From assembly GCA_021811865.1 (NCBI GenBank), contig JAKAQB010000007.1:31817-89117 (forward strand): a stretch of 57,301 bases of DNA, in the 5' to 3' direction. Source of the stretch: Actinomycetes bacterium (GTDB lineage: Bacteria; Actinomycetota; Acidimicrobiia; Acidimicrobiales; Palsa-688). A program made the translations under genes and the position numbers. Below are positions 8,355 to 17,360 of the stretch, piece after piece. Each line of letters starts with the position of its first letter. Within the stretch, counting starts at the first letter, position 1. The notes under the pieces were generated by a model that worked only from the letters and a program-made list of their open reading frames with translations, made no database searches and was not told the DNA's origin.

Positions 8355-10082
8355 ATGTCGGATGTCGGAGCGATGGGGCGAGCGGCGAGGACCCTCGCCC
8401 GAGCCGGTCGCGGCTGGGACCCAGCCGTCGCCGAACGGGCCGACCAGCTGGCCGACCGCCTGGAGAGAGGTCGATTCCACGTGTCCGTCGTAGGTGAGTT
8501 CAAGCGGGGCAAGTCCACTCTTGTCAACGCCCTCGTCGGTACCGCCGTGCTGCCGACCGGGGTCGTCCCGGTGACGACGGTATCCACGGAGGTGTCCTAC
8601 GGAGCCTCAGGCGTCACGGCGTGGTTCGCCGACGGTCGGCGGGAGGACCGCGTTGGCCATGTCGACATCGCCCACCTGGTCACCGAGAGCGGCAACCCCG
8701 GCAACCGTCTCGGGGTCCAGAGCGTGGAAGTCCGCGTGGAGAGTGACATCCTCCGGGACGGGCTCGTCCTCGTCGACACGCCTGGCGCCAACTCCGCCCA
8801 CGCCCACAACGATCTCTCCGCGGCCGCCGCGGTGGAGGGCTGCGACGCAGCCATCGTGGTCCTCTCCGTCGACGCGCCGCTCTCGCAACGGGAACGGGCG
8901 ATGGTCGAGCTGCTGCGCGACCGCGGCGTGCGTTGCTTCTTCGTCCTCAACAAGGCCGACCACCTCGACGCAGCCGACACGGCCACGGTGCGCGGGTATG
9001 TCGCCGAGGGCCTAGGCCAGCCTTCCGGCGACCTCCCGCTGTGGTGCGTTGCCGCCGGGCCCGCCCTGCACGCCAAGCAGGCCGGCCGGCCGCCGGGACC
9101 GGAGGCACAGGAGTTCGCCGCGTTCGAAGCGGCACTGCGACGCTTCACGGAGATCGAGCTGGTGCACGAGCGGGTCGAGGCGGCGACGCGGGCGCTCCAG
9201 GATGTCAGTGATCGCCTCGAGACGGCAGTCGAGCTCTCGTCGGCTGCCGCACGGATCGACAGGGAGGCCCTCTCCGCTCGGCTGGTCCGGTTCACGGCGG
9301 CCGCCACCGCGCAGAGCGCCGCCTTCCGGGACGACGCCGCCCTGCTCCGCCGGGACGTCGCCGTGCTCGAGCGCCGCCTTGCCACCAATCTGGCTGGCTT
9401 CGCCAGGCGTGCGCCGGAGGATTGGGAGGCCACGGTGCGTTCGGCGGTGGACGGCGCTTCCAGCGTCGACCTCGACTCCACCCTGCGGCGTGCCGTCGAG
9501 GACGCCGTCCGGAGCGGGTTCGACTCCTTCCGCCTCCAGGAGGAGGGCTTCGCCGAGGCCTCATGGCAGGAGATGGCGAGCCGCATGCGGACCCGCGTGC
9601 AACAACGAGTGGACCGCCTGCGAGCGGAGGCATCGGACCTGTTCGAGATCCGCCTTCCCGAGGTCACCGTTCCTCAGGTGACCGCAGAGCAGGAGGGGTT
9701 CTTCTACCTCTTCCTCCACGTCGGCAGCTCCACCGAGGCTCTCGGGCGTGTGGCCCACCACCTCCTGCCGGCAGCGCTGGTGCGCAGGCTGGCCCTCGGC
9801 CGAGCCAGGCGGCAGCTCGATGACGAGTTCGACAAGCACGCCGGGCGGGCCCGGTACGACCTCACCCGGCGCCTCGAAGCGGCCTGCAACCGCTTCGTCG
9901 ATGCCATGGCGGCCGAGATCGAGGCGACGGTCGGGACGATCTCGCTGGCCGCTGACCGAGCCGAGCAGCTCTGGCAGATGAACGTCGAGCAGCTTGCAGC
10001 GCACCGTGCGGCCGAGGTTCGCCTGCGGGAGGCGATCGATGTGGCCACGGACCTCTGCCGCACGCACCGGGCCGGCCTGTGA
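8355..10082 (+). CDS. Dynamin-family GTPase
   Basis: 575 aa. The N-terminal GTPase domain has G1 VVGEFKRGKSTLVNAL (residues about 45-60), the G2 threonines in VVPVTTVSTE, G3 LVDTPGANS and G4 LNKADHLD. A long helical region with coiled-coil character follows (about 270-570), including a hydrophobic patch near YLFLHVGSS that could act as a membrane paddle. Bacterial dynamin-like proteins bind and remodel membranes. ATG 8355 has GGAG 7 nt upstream. The MFS gene follows by 31 bp, probably in one transcript. Confidence 0.85.
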   Translation: MSDVGAMGRAARTLARAGRGWDPAVAERADQLADRLERGRFHVSVVGEFKRGKSTLVNALVGTAVLPTGVVPVTTVSTEVSYGASGVTAWFADGRREDRVGHVDIAHLVTESGNPGNRLGVQSVEVRVESDILRDGLVLVDTPGANSAHAHNDLSAAAAVEGCDAAIVVLSVDAPLSQRERAMVELLRDRGVRCFFVLNKADHLDAADTATVRGYVAEGLGQPSGDLPLWCVAAGPALHAKQAGRPPGPEAQEFAAFEAALRRFTEIELVHERVEAATRALQDVSDRLETAVELSSAAARIDREALSARLVRFTAAATAQSAAFRDDAALLRRDVAVLERRLATNLAGFARRAPEDWEATVRSAVDGASSVDLDSTLRRAVEDAVRSGFDSFRLQEEGFAEASWQEMASRMRTRVQQRVDRLRAEASDLFEIRLPEVTVPQVTAEQEGFFYLFLHVGSSTEALGRVAHHLLPAALVRRLALGRARRQLDDEFDKHAGRARYDLTRRLEAACNRFVDAMAAEIEATVGTISLAADRAEQLWQMNVEQLAAHRAAEVRLREAIDVATDLCRTHRAGL

Positions 10083-10113
10083 TCACCCGGTGCCCTCGCA
10101 GGGAGGGTCGGGA

Positions 10114-11334
10114 GTGAGACGGTCGGGTCGCACGAGCAGGTCGGAGGAGCGGGACGGGTGGTTGTCGATCGGCGTCTCGGGCGTCGGCCTCACGAGCTTC
10201 TTCTCCGACGCGGGTCACGAGATCACCACCGCCCTCCTCCCGGCGTTCATCACCAGCATCCTGCGAGGCACGGCTGCCGCCCTCGGCCTCATAGAGGGCG
10301 TCTCGGACGCCCTGATGGGGATTGCGAAGCTCCTCGCTGGACCGGCCGCCAACGACGCCGCCCTTCGCCGGCGGATGGCGTCGAGCGGGTACCTCGGGAC
10401 GGCGGTGGCCACCGGGGCGATCGGCCTCGCCGCCACGGTGTGGCAGGCGGGTGTCCTGCGAGCCATCGCGTGGACGGCTCGCGGGGTGCGGTCTCCTGCT
10501 CGCGACGCCCTTCTCGCCAGCCTGGCCGACGACAAGAGCTTCGGACGCGCCTACGGGTTGGAGCGAGCAGGTGACAACCTGGGGGCGGTAGCCGGCCCGC
10601 TGCTCGCGGCGGGGCTGGTCGGCTGGGTCGGGGTCCGTCACGCCATGCTGTTCGCCGTCGTCCCGGGGGTGTGCGCCGCCGTGGCCATAACTCTCGCCGC
10701 GCGCCACGCAGGCGCAACGGTCGGCGCAGCGAAGGCGAGGGTCCGCGGCCAGTGGAGCGCCATGGCCGGCACAGGGGCCATGAGGACCCTGCTCCCGATC
10801 ACCCTCTTCGAGTTCGGCAACGTTGCCACCGCCTTGCTCATCCTCCGTGCCACCCAACTCCTCCACGCAGGCGGGCGAGGCGAAGCGGCTGCTGCGTCGC
10901 TCGCGATCCTGCTCTACGCCGGCCACAACGTCGTCGCCGCGCTGGTAGCCCTCGGAGGGGGTCACTGGGTGGATCGCTCGTCCGCCCGGACCGTCTTCGG
11001 TGCGGGCGCCGTCGTCTACGTCGCCGGGTACGCCTGCTTCGCGCTGGGGCCGCACCAGTGGTGGGCGATCCTGATCGCCTTCTCGCTGGCCGGCAGCGGG
11101 ATCGGCTTGGCCGAGACGGCCGAGTCGGCCTTCCTCGCCCAGCTGCTGCCCGACCGGCTCCGTGGCAGTGGGTTCGGCGCGCTGGGAGCCATCCAAGCAG
11201 CCGGTGACCTGGTCTCGACGGTCGTGGTCGGCGTGTTGTTCACGACCGTGTCCTACACCGCGGGCTTTGTCTACGCCGCGGCGTGGATGGTCCTGGCGGC
11301 AGGAGCTGCATACGGCACGGCCCTGCTCGGGTAG
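10114..11334 (+). CDS. MFS transporter
   Basis: 406 aa with about 11-12 predicted membrane helices. The MFS loop pattern is weakly visible in GIAKLLAGPAANDAALRRRM and GGHWVDRSSARTVFG. The region SDAGHEITTALLPAFITSIL resembles MFS_1 members annotated as efflux permeases. The substrate is unknown. GTG 10114 is chosen because GGGAGG lies about 8 nt upstream; the longer frame back to 9994 overlaps the GTPase gene and is unlikely. Confidence 0.8.
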   Translation: MRRSGRTSRSEERDGWLSIGVSGVGLTSFFSDAGHEITTALLPAFITSILRGTAAALGLIEGVSDALMGIAKLLAGPAANDAALRRRMASSGYLGTAVATGAIGLAATVWQAGVLRAIAWTARGVRSPARDALLASLADDKSFGRAYGLERAGDNLGAVAGPLLAAGLVGWVGVRHAMLFAVVPGVCAAVAITLAARHAGATVGAAKARVRGQWSAMAGTGAMRTLLPITLFEFGNVATALLILRATQLLHAGGRGEAAAASLAILLYAGHNVVAALVALGGGHWVDRSSARTVFGAGAVVYVAGYACFALGPHQWWAILIAFSLAGSGIGLAETAESAFLAQLLPDRLRGSGFGALGAIQAAGDLVSTVVVGVLFTTVSYTAGFVYAAAWMVLAAGAAYGTALLG

Positions 11335-11430
11335 GCAGCACCTGCTCGCCGGCCCCGGCGCAGCGTCGAGCTCCGACAGGGTCAGCCGCCGGGCACGCTC
11401 GAGGACGCGCACGTCGCCTCCGGTTGGCCG

Positions 11431-11457
11431 TCCCCGAGGCTCACGGAGCCTCGGGGA
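11431..11457. terminator. Perfect 11-bp hairpin between convergent genes
   Basis: TCCCCGAGGCT, a 5-nt loop CACGG, then AGCCTCGGGGA. It lies downstream of the MFS gene and covers the stop codon of the convergent MutS-family gene. There is no T-tract on either side, as is common in high-GC actinobacteria. It probably ends transcription in both directions. Confidence 0.65.
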
Positions 11458-12780
11458 GTGAACGGCCGGAGGCGGGCGGGGGCCCCTCCTCGCCCAGCCA
11501 TCGCCCGACCCTCTGGTAGAGGTCCTCCCCGAAGCTGGTCGGCGCGGGTGGCGCGACCCGCAGCCGGTAGTCGGGTCTCCCGTCCCGTCCCCGCTGGGCT
11601 CGCAGGAAGAGCGTGTCGGGCCACACCCGGCCGCAACTGTCGGCGAAGTCGAACTGGTGCGTTACGAACAGGACACGCACGCCGGCCTCGAGCAGGGCGG
11701 CAACGACCTGCCTGGCGATCTCCGATCCCTCGTGCTCGTTGGTGCCGGCGAAAGTCTCGTTGAAGAGCACCACGCTCCCAGGACGGAGCCGATCGACGAT
11801 GACGCTCAGGCGGGCCAGCTCCTCGTCGAAGCGCCCGCTCTCCATCGATTCGTCCTCCTCGCGGATGAAGTGGGTGTAGAGCCCGTCGCACACCGCGCTG
11901 CTGAACGAGCGCGCCGTCACGAACATCCCGGACTGCATCATCAGCTGGGCCAGTCCGACGCTGCGCAGGAAGGTCGACTTCCCACCGGAGTTGGCACCGG
12001 TCACGACCACGAGGGGGCGTCCGTCGGCGTCGAGCCGGTTGCCTACCACCTCTGCTTCGGACCGGAGCGCCAGGGCGGCGTCGCACAGCCCGTCGGCGTC
12101 GAGCCGCCACGATGCCGGTGGCGCCTCGGATTGCTCGAAGCGCTCGAACACCGACTCCACCTGTAGTCCTCCTCGCCCTGGTAGCGGCTGACGGTCACGC
12201 GCAATCCCTGGACGTGGACGCAGTAGTCGATCGAGTCCAGCGCCGCCCTCGCATGCGCACTGTCGGCGTCGAGACGGAGGAACTCTGCCTGCTCGGTGTA
12301 CCTCTCGACGAAGGCCAGGAACGCTCGCAGACCGCGGGAGTGGATGCGCGTCGTCACAGCTGCCGCCCCCTCCGCCAGCTCCCGGACGGCGCTGCAGTAG
12401 GCCCGGGCGGCGGCGAGGAAGGCGGCTTCCCGGGTGTTGCGGTCAGCCGTCTTGGCCACCGTGGCGAGGCGCCCCCGGATGCGCCGCATCTGGAGCGTGA
12501 AGCGCTCGAGCACCTCGTGCACCTTGCCGTCGTGGAGGTCGGCGAAGATCTCCTGGCGGAAGTGGATCGCGTCGACCTCCCGGACCGGCCGCCTCGCGAC
12601 GCCGGCGAGGTACCCAGGCTCCTCGCCCCGGCCGGCCACCGCCTCGATCACCGCCTCGAGGCGGAGGTCGGCCAGGGTGTCGGGCACAGCCGGGGGTGTG
12701 TGGTCGTCAACGCCGGGGAGCAGCCCGTCGAAGCAAGGCAGCTCGCCTGTCGGCGGGACGAGGTGGTTCGCGCTCACCAT
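11441..12780 (-). pseudogene. MutS-family ATPase split by a frameshift
   Basis: The upstream frame (12780 to about 12163) encodes the helical lever/clamp region, ending RVTVSRYQGEEDYR. The downstream frame resumes at once (VESVFERFEQSEAPPASW) and carries the complete ABC-type ATPase: Walker A VVVTGANSGGKST, Walker B VVLFNETFAGTNEHEG and a final FVTHQFDF. One missing base around 12161-12163 would join them into a protein of about 445 aa, a short MutS relative without the mismatch-recognition domain. The downstream frame also has its own GTG at 12160 with GGAGG 7 nt upstream, so two polypeptides could be made. A sequencing error, a pseudogene or a truly split gene are all possible. Confidence 0.75.
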
Positions 12781-12899
12781 GCCGTGGCTCCCTCACGCTC
12801 CCGTCGTGGACCGTAGGCAGAAGCCATCAGCAAAGCGGTTCGGGAGGGGGTTCCCGCCGGGGCCTCATCCGGCAACCGGCATCCTATCCTGCGGCGCGG

Positions 12900-14051
12900 T
12901 CAACGGGCGATGAGTCGGGCTCCGCAGGACTTGGTGTCTTGGTAGCCGGGCAGGCTGGCGAGCTGGTTCCGGACTGCCGAAGTGGCGAGGACACGGAGAA
13001 GGGCCTGCACCTCTGGGCTCGAGAGGAACCGCTGGGGGACAGCGAGCAGCGACTGCTCCATTGCCAACGGAACGAATGCGAGACCGTAGGCGAGAGCGGC
13101 TGGCTCGATGGTCACCCCCACGTCGCCGGCTCGCGCCGCGAGCGCGGAGGCGGCCAGGAGGTGACCTTCGACCGCGCTGTCGTAGCCGTCGATGTCCTCC
13201 GTGTCGACACCGAGCCGCTGACGTTCCCTCTCGATGAGGTCACGAGCTTCTGCGCCTGGCTCACGGTTGACGAAGCGCAGCCCGTGGCGGGCGACGTCGG
13301 TCAGGTCGGCGACCGCCGTTGCCAGCTCCGGTCTCGTTGCCAGTCCTTCCATCCACGAGGCGAACTGCATGACTTCAGTGCCGGCCGAGTAGAGGTGCTC
13401 CAGGGTCACACGTGCTCGGTCGTCGCCGGGTCGGGTACTGACGTGGAAGCCGGCGACGTGGACCAAGCCCGCCGTGGCCAGGCGAAGGGCCTCGTCGCTG
13501 CCGCAGGGCCACCACTGGAGGTTGACTGGCCGGTCGAGGCGGCTGAGAGGGCCACGCAGGAGCGGGAGGGCCGGATCGCAGCCAGCCACGAGGAGCGAGG
13601 GCCGGGGCGGGGCGACCGGGCGGACCTCGCAGCGCTCCGAGCCGCCGGTGCTGGTGGCAGTACCGTCGGATGGGACGAAGCCGGCTCGCAACCCGCCGCT
13701 GCCTGTGAGAGGCAGGGCCACTGCGGTGGTCCCGACCTGGCCGAGCTCTACACGCGTTGGCTCGGCCCGCAGAGGGCCGAGCGGGACGGCGTCGACGGGC
13801 GGCAACGTGGATGGCGGCCCGAAGAGGTCCTCGACGGTCGTGTCGAGGGCTCGGGCGAGTGCCATGGCAACGCGCAGCGACGGGTCCCACTGACCGGCCT
13901 CGAACCCTGCCACCGCCTGTCGGGTCACCCCGGCGGCCGCGGCGACGTCCTGCTGGGACAGGCCGTGGGCGAGCCGGGCGAGGCGGAGGCGGGCCCCGTC
14001 CCTCGTTCGGTCGTCGGGTGCAGCTCGCGGCGTGTGCTCGTGCCGGCTCAC
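12900..14051 (-). CDS. HTH regulator with periplasmic-binding-protein-like domain
   Basis: 383 aa. An XRE-type helix-turn-helix occupies residues about 20-75 (LRLARLAHGLSQQDVAAAAG, VTRQAVAGFEAG). The rest resembles the PBP-like domain found in molybdate/tungstate-type regulators (LLVAGCDPALPLL, VNLQWWPCGSDEALRLA, VHVAGFHVS). GTG 14051 overlaps the stop of the ABC ATPase gene (GTGA), so it is the last gene of the transport operon and probably senses the transported oxyanion or a cofactor. An upstream extension to 14168 overlaps the ATPase gene and is not needed. Confidence 0.85.
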   Translation of the reverse strand: MSRHEHTPRAAPDDRTRDGARLRLARLAHGLSQQDVAAAAGVTRQAVAGFEAGQWDPSLRVAMALARALDTTVEDLFGPPSTLPPVDAVPLGPLRAEPTRVELGQVGTTAVALPLTGSGGLRAGFVPSDGTATSTGGSERCEVRPVAPPRPSLLVAGCDPALPLLRGPLSRLDRPVNLQWWPCGSDEALRLATAGLVHVAGFHVSTRPGDDRARVTLEHLYSAGTEVMQFASWMEGLATRPELATAVADLTDVARHGLRFVNREPGAEARDLIERERQRLGVDTEDIDGYDSAVEGHLLAASALAARAGDVGVTIEPAALAYGLAFVPLAMEQSLLAVPQRFLSSPEVQALLRVLATSAVRNQLASLPGYQDTKSCGARLIAR

Positions 14052-15040
14052 GCGAGCACCTCCCGGTGCTGCGACACGACGCTGCCGTCGGGGCGGAACA
14101 TCGGAGGGTCGATGACGGTGATCTCCACCGTGGCCCCGGGGGAGCCGATGCCAGCTTCGAGCCGGCATGTGAGCTCGGCACCTCCCACGGACAGGTCCGC
14201 TTCGAAACCGGTTCCCGCTGGGCGGGCACGTACCACCCGGCCACTGAGCACCGGCCCCATCCGAGGATGGGCGCCGAGGCGAACGCGCTCGGGGTGCACA
14301 CCGACGATCGCCCCGTCGATCGCCACGAAGCCTTGGTAGCCGACCACTTCGGCCACCCGCCGGCTGGTGGGGTGGAGGACCACCTCATGGGGCGTGCCCA
14401 CCTGGAGAAGTCGCCCCTCGTCGATGACGCCCAGGGTGTCGGCGAACGCCTGTGCTTCTGCCAGCTCGTGGGAGACCAGCACGGCCGGTATCGCACGCCG
14501 GTCGACCTCGTCGCGCACCAGCGCCGTCACCTGTCGTCGGAGGGCGGCGTCGAGCCCGGCGTAGGGCTCGTCGAGGAGCAACGCCCGGCAGTCGCTGGCC
14601 AGCGCACGAGCGAGCGCTGCACGCTGGGCCTGCCCGCCCGAGAGGTCGCTCGGCCGGGCATCGAGCAGACCCTCCAGGTCGAGCAGGTTCACCAAGCGGC
14701 CCAGGTCCGCTGTGCCCGACCGCCGCCGGGAGTAGGTCAGGTTGGCCTGCACGCTCAGGTGGGGGAACAGGCTCGGTTCCTGTCGCAGCAGGGCCACGCC
14801 TCGCCGCCAGGACGGCACCTGGGTGCTCGATCGGCGGCCATCTGCCTTCGCCCACAGGAGCTGACCGGCCAGGCTGACCGAGCCCCTCTGCGGGCCGACG
14901 AGGCCCGCCACCGCTTCGAGCACGGTGGTCTTCCCCGCTCCTGAAGGCCCGAAGAGGGCGAACCGCTCACCAACGCCGACACTGAAGGCCACAGCGACGC
15001 TGAAGCGCCGCCGCGGGACTTCAATGTCGAGCTCGAGCAC
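14048..15040 (-). CDS. Tungstate/molybdate ABC transporter ATPase
   Basis: 330 aa ModC/WtpC-like subunit. Walker A is ALFGPSGAGKTT, the signature DLSGGQAQRAALARAL, Walker B ALLLDEPYAGLD and the switch histidine is in VLVSHELAEA. After the ATPase comes a C-terminal TOBE/MOP-like region (VGVHPERVRLGAH ... VVRARPAGTGFEADLSVGG), which in ModC binds oxyanion. GTG 15040 overlaps the permease gene by 20 bp. Confidence 0.88.
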   Translation of the reverse strand: MLELDIEVPRRRFSVAVAFSVGVGERFALFGPSGAGKTTVLEAVAGLVGPQRGSVSLAGQLLWAKADGRRSSTQVPSWRRGVALLRQEPSLFPHLSVQANLTYSRRRSGTADLGRLVNLLDLEGLLDARPSDLSGGQAQRAALARALASDCRALLLDEPYAGLDAALRRQVTALVRDEVDRRAIPAVLVSHELAEAQAFADTLGVIDEGRLLQVGTPHEVVLHPTSRRVAEVVGYQGFVAIDGAIVGVHPERVRLGAHPRMGPVLSGRVVRARPAGTGFEADLSVGGAELTCRLEAGIGSPGATVEITVIDPPMFRPDGSVVSQHREVLA

Positions 15041-15893
15041 GGGTGCTCCAGCCGTAGGCGAGGAGAGGCAACGGCAAGGCGACGACCAGGAGCACCAGGG
15101 CGAACGGTAGCGCGGAGGCGAGACCGGTCTCGTCGAGGGTGACCCAGATCTGCATGGGGAGCCCGTAAGGGTGGTAGGCGATGATGATCACGGCTCCGAA
15201 CGCCCCGATCGCCCGGGCCCAACCGGTGGCGAGGGCCATGGCCAGACCCGGGGCGGCAAGGGGGAGGCTCACCCGTCGCAGCACCCGCCCGGGCGGGTCA
15301 CCGAGCATGCCGGCCTGCTCTTCGAGGCGGCGGTCAACCGCAGCGAAGGCAGCCTGGGCGCCGAGCACGTAGTAGGGGGCCGCCTCGTAGATCTCGGCGA
15401 TGACCAGGGCGAGGAAGGTGTTGGTAGCCGAAAGGTGGATCTTGGACAGCGCCTCGCCGATGGGCGTCGCCGGGCCGACCATGAACACGAGCAACAGGCC
15501 GATGACGAGAGGGGGCAGGAGGAGGCTCACGAGCAGGCCCGCCTCCCACAGCCGCGGAGCGGGCAGACGCTCGCGGGCGAGGAGGTAGGCGAGCGGCGTC
15601 CCGATCACGACCAGCACTCCGAGCGCGACCGCGCTGGCCTCGATGGAGACGGCGAGGGGTCCGAGGGATCCGGGCGCCGAAAGGGAGGCCAAGATCGCCC
15701 GGGGGGTGAGGTGGGCGAGGAGCACGATCACCGGGCCGAGCAGCGCCACCCACACGGCGCCCGCCACGAGGAGGGAGACAGCCGTCGAGGCGCGCCGGAG
15801 GGGGGCGGCGAGGACGAATGCAGGTCCGGGGTCGCTACGAGCCGGCGAGAGCGTGGCGAACTGCCTTTGGCGCGGCGGAGGCCCGGCCGACAA
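15021..15893 (-). CDS. Tungstate/molybdate ABC transporter permease
   Basis: 290 aa integral membrane subunit with about six helices and the cytoplasmic EAA-type loop (RLEEQAGMLGDPPGRVLRRV). It is homologous to ModB/WtpB. The only in-frame start ahead of the first helix is TTG 15893, 59 bp inside the binding-protein gene, with no clear ribosome site, so translational coupling is likely. It would form the membrane channel with the ATPase encoded next. Confidence 0.85.
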   Translation of the reverse strand: MSAGPPPRQRQFATLSPARSDPGPAFVLAAPLRRASTAVSLLVAGAVWVALLGPVIVLLAHLTPRAILASLSAPGSLGPLAVSIEASAVALGVLVVIGTPLAYLLARERLPAPRLWEAGLLVSLLLPPLVIGLLLVFMVGPATPIGEALSKIHLSATNTFLALVIAEIYEAAPYYVLGAQAAFAAVDRRLEEQAGMLGDPPGRVLRRVSLPLAAPGLAMALATGWARAIGAFGAVIIIAYHPYGLPMQIWVTLDETGLASALPFALVLLVVALPLPLLAYGWSTRARARH

Positions 15894-16857
15894 GCCATGG
15901 CGTCACGAGGCTGTAGCCGCCGCGGCGCAACTCGCCTCGCCCTGAGCTGGAGAGGAGGTAGGCGACGAAGGCCGCGGCTGCCGCACGGTCGTGAGCGCCG
16001 ATCACCGTGACGTCCACCACGAGGGGGACGCCGTGGACGCTCTTGCCGCCTGTGAGCGTCAGGGCGGCCCTGGCGTAGGTGGACGCCAGCAACGGGTCGC
16101 CGAAGTCGATCGCGGAGGGTAGCGCGATGTAGGGGAGGTGGAGCTGGATCGCCTGGGACAAGAATGCGCTCGCCGCGTCCAGCTGTCCGGCCTGGAGCCG
16201 GGCTTCGAGTGCCGTCTCGGCGAACACCTGAGAGGGGTTGTCCAACGGACCGAGGATCTTGGCGGCCGTCCCCGGGGGCAGGTGGTAGCGGGCCCCGGCG
16301 AGCTGGACCATCTCGCAGAACGCTTGGCCCTGGGGGTCGGTGTCGGGGTTGGTGCGGCCGAGGTGGAAGCCCGGCTGTTCCATCAGCGTGAAGAGGTCGG
16401 ACAGCGGCTCGTGACCCTCGGCGATGGCCCTCAACTGCGGAGCGAACGGGCTCTTTGGGCTGTACGCGACGACGATTGGGCTCGCCGCCACCTGCACGTA
16501 CCACGAGGTGAACTTCGGCTCCAGGAGGGTGATGGGTGCGGCGCCGATGCTCTCGAAGACATTCGGTGAGATCTCGTTCGACTGGATCTGCTGCGCCACC
16601 CCGAAGGAGCCGCCGCCACGACCCTGGTAGCCGTAGCCGGTCGCCTTGGAGAACGCGGGCCCGATCACCTTCTCGTCCAGGAGTTGGAGCGAGCCGGCGT
16701 AGGCGACGCTGGCCGCCCCCGACACCGCCGGCGGGTTGGCCGTGGCCGGGTTGGATCCACACGCGGCGCCAGCCAGGCCGAGGCCGGCCACGACTACCCC
16801 CAGCCCGGCACCTCGGCGCAGCGCCCGGCGTATGCCGACTGCACGCTTCCATCCCAT
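15835..16857 (-). CDS. Tungstate/molybdate-binding lipoprotein (WtpA/ModA-like)
   Basis: 340 aa. The basic N-terminus, hydrophobic segment (GLGVVVAGLGLAGAACGS) and LAGAAC lipobox make it a membrane-anchored lipoprotein. The mature part has the WtpA-type features VAYAGSLQLL, FSKATGYGYQGRGGGSFG and IQSNEISPNVFESIG. It binds the oxyanion outside the cell and delivers it to the permease. First gene of a four-gene overlapping operon; ATG 16857 lies 8 nt after a TATGCT -10 box, so its transcript is nearly leaderless. Confidence 0.85.
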   Translation of the reverse strand: MGWKRAVGIRRALRRGAGLGVVVAGLGLAGAACGSNPATANPPAVSGAASVAYAGSLQLLDEKVIGPAFSKATGYGYQGRGGGSFGVAQQIQSNEISPNVFESIGAAPITLLEPKFTSWYVQVAASPIVVAYSPKSPFAPQLRAIAEGHEPLSDLFTLMEQPGFHLGRTNPDTDPQGQAFCEMVQLAGARYHLPPGTAAKILGPLDNPSQVFAETALEARLQAGQLDAASAFLSQAIQLHLPYIALPSAIDFGDPLLASTYARAALTLTGGKSVHGVPLVVDVTVIGAHDRAAAAAFVAYLLSSSGRGELRRGGYSLVTPWLVGRASAAPKAVRHALAGS

Positions 16858-16865
16858 GGGCCGCT

Positions 16866-16893
16866 AGCATAGCTTGTCCTAAGCAGGGGTCAC
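16866..16893 (-). promoter_or_regulatory. Promoter and operator-like repeat of the wtp operon
   Basis: Reading the minus strand: -35 GTGACC (16888-16893), 16-bp spacer, -10 TATGCT (16866-16871), ATG 8 nt later. The spacer contains the inverted repeat GCTTaggacAAGC (16872-16884). A repressor bound there would block RNA polymerase; the natural candidate is the HTH protein encoded at the end of the same operon. Confidence 0.5.
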
Positions 16894-16992
16894 TTGCGTT
16901 ACCGTGCGGTGTTCACCGAGGAGCCGTCGGGCGGCTGTCACGGCCTGCCTCCGGCGGTGAGCTCGGCGTGATCGAGTAGGCTCGGTGCGCAC

Positions 16993-17066
16993 CGGGCGGT
17001 GGCGCAGTTTGGTAGCGCACCAGACTGGGGGTCTGGGGGTCGCGGGTTCAAGTCCCGCTCGCCCGA
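16993..17066 (+). tRNA. tRNA-Pro(GGG)
   Basis: The acceptor stem CGGGCGG pairs with TCGCCCG, with the last pair G-T. The D arm contains GCGCAGTTTGGTAGCGC. The anticodon stem CCAGA/TCTGG encloses the loop CTGGGGG, giving anticodon GGG at 17027-17029. The T arm is GCGGGTTCAAGTCCCGC. Discriminator base A at 17066; a full CCA is not encoded. The gene stands alone, not in a tRNA cluster. Confidence 0.95.
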
Positions 17067-17075
17067 CATGGACGG

Positions 17076-17130
17076 CCCGGCCGGGACCCACCCGGCCGGG
17101 GTGCCAGCCGGCCGGGGTGCCACCCGGCCG
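17076..17130. repeat. Cluster of CCGGCCGG palindromes after the tRNA
   Basis: Four self-complementary CCGGCCGG-type blocks (the last is CCGGCCGA), 15-17 bp apart, follow the tRNA gene (17076-17085, 17091-17100, about 17107-17117 and 17123-17131). They can fold in several alternative hairpins and may serve as a terminator or processing barrier for the tRNA transcript. Confidence 0.5.
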
Positions 17131-17160
17131 AGGGTCCTAGCCGCCGGCGCTCGGGGCCGC

Positions 17161-17166
17161 TAGCCT
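17161..17166 (+). promoter_or_regulatory. -10 box of the 43-aa ORF
   Basis: TAGCCT ends 9 nt before ATG 17176, giving a leaderless or nearly leaderless transcript. Confidence 0.35.
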
Positions 17167-17175
17167 CGAGTGCCC

Positions 17176-17307
17176 ATGGCGACCCCCGACGAACCGGTCG
17201 GCGACGAGACCCGGGCCTTCCAGCGGTTCTACCTCGGCGACGACCAACCGCCGCGACGCGGCCTGCTCTACCGCCTCCTCGTCGGCTGGTGGCGAAGGCG
17301 GCGCTGA
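17176..17307 (+). CDS. Small uncharacterised protein, 43 aa
   Basis: The translation starts MATPDEPVGDETRAFQRFYL and ends LLYRLLVGWWRRRR: an acidic N-terminal half and an amphipathic, Trp/Arg-rich C-terminus that could lie on a membrane. It has its own -10 box. It sits between tRNA-Pro and the convergent mtnA gene. I know no family for it; the composition and promoter argue that it is real. Confidence 0.5.
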   Translation: MATPDEPVGDETRAFQRFYLGDDQPPRRGLLYRLLVGWWRRRR

Positions 17308-17360
17308 CCGCCGCCCGGTACGGTCGCGCCGGTTCTCGCCGCCGACGAGGAGATCAGCAC

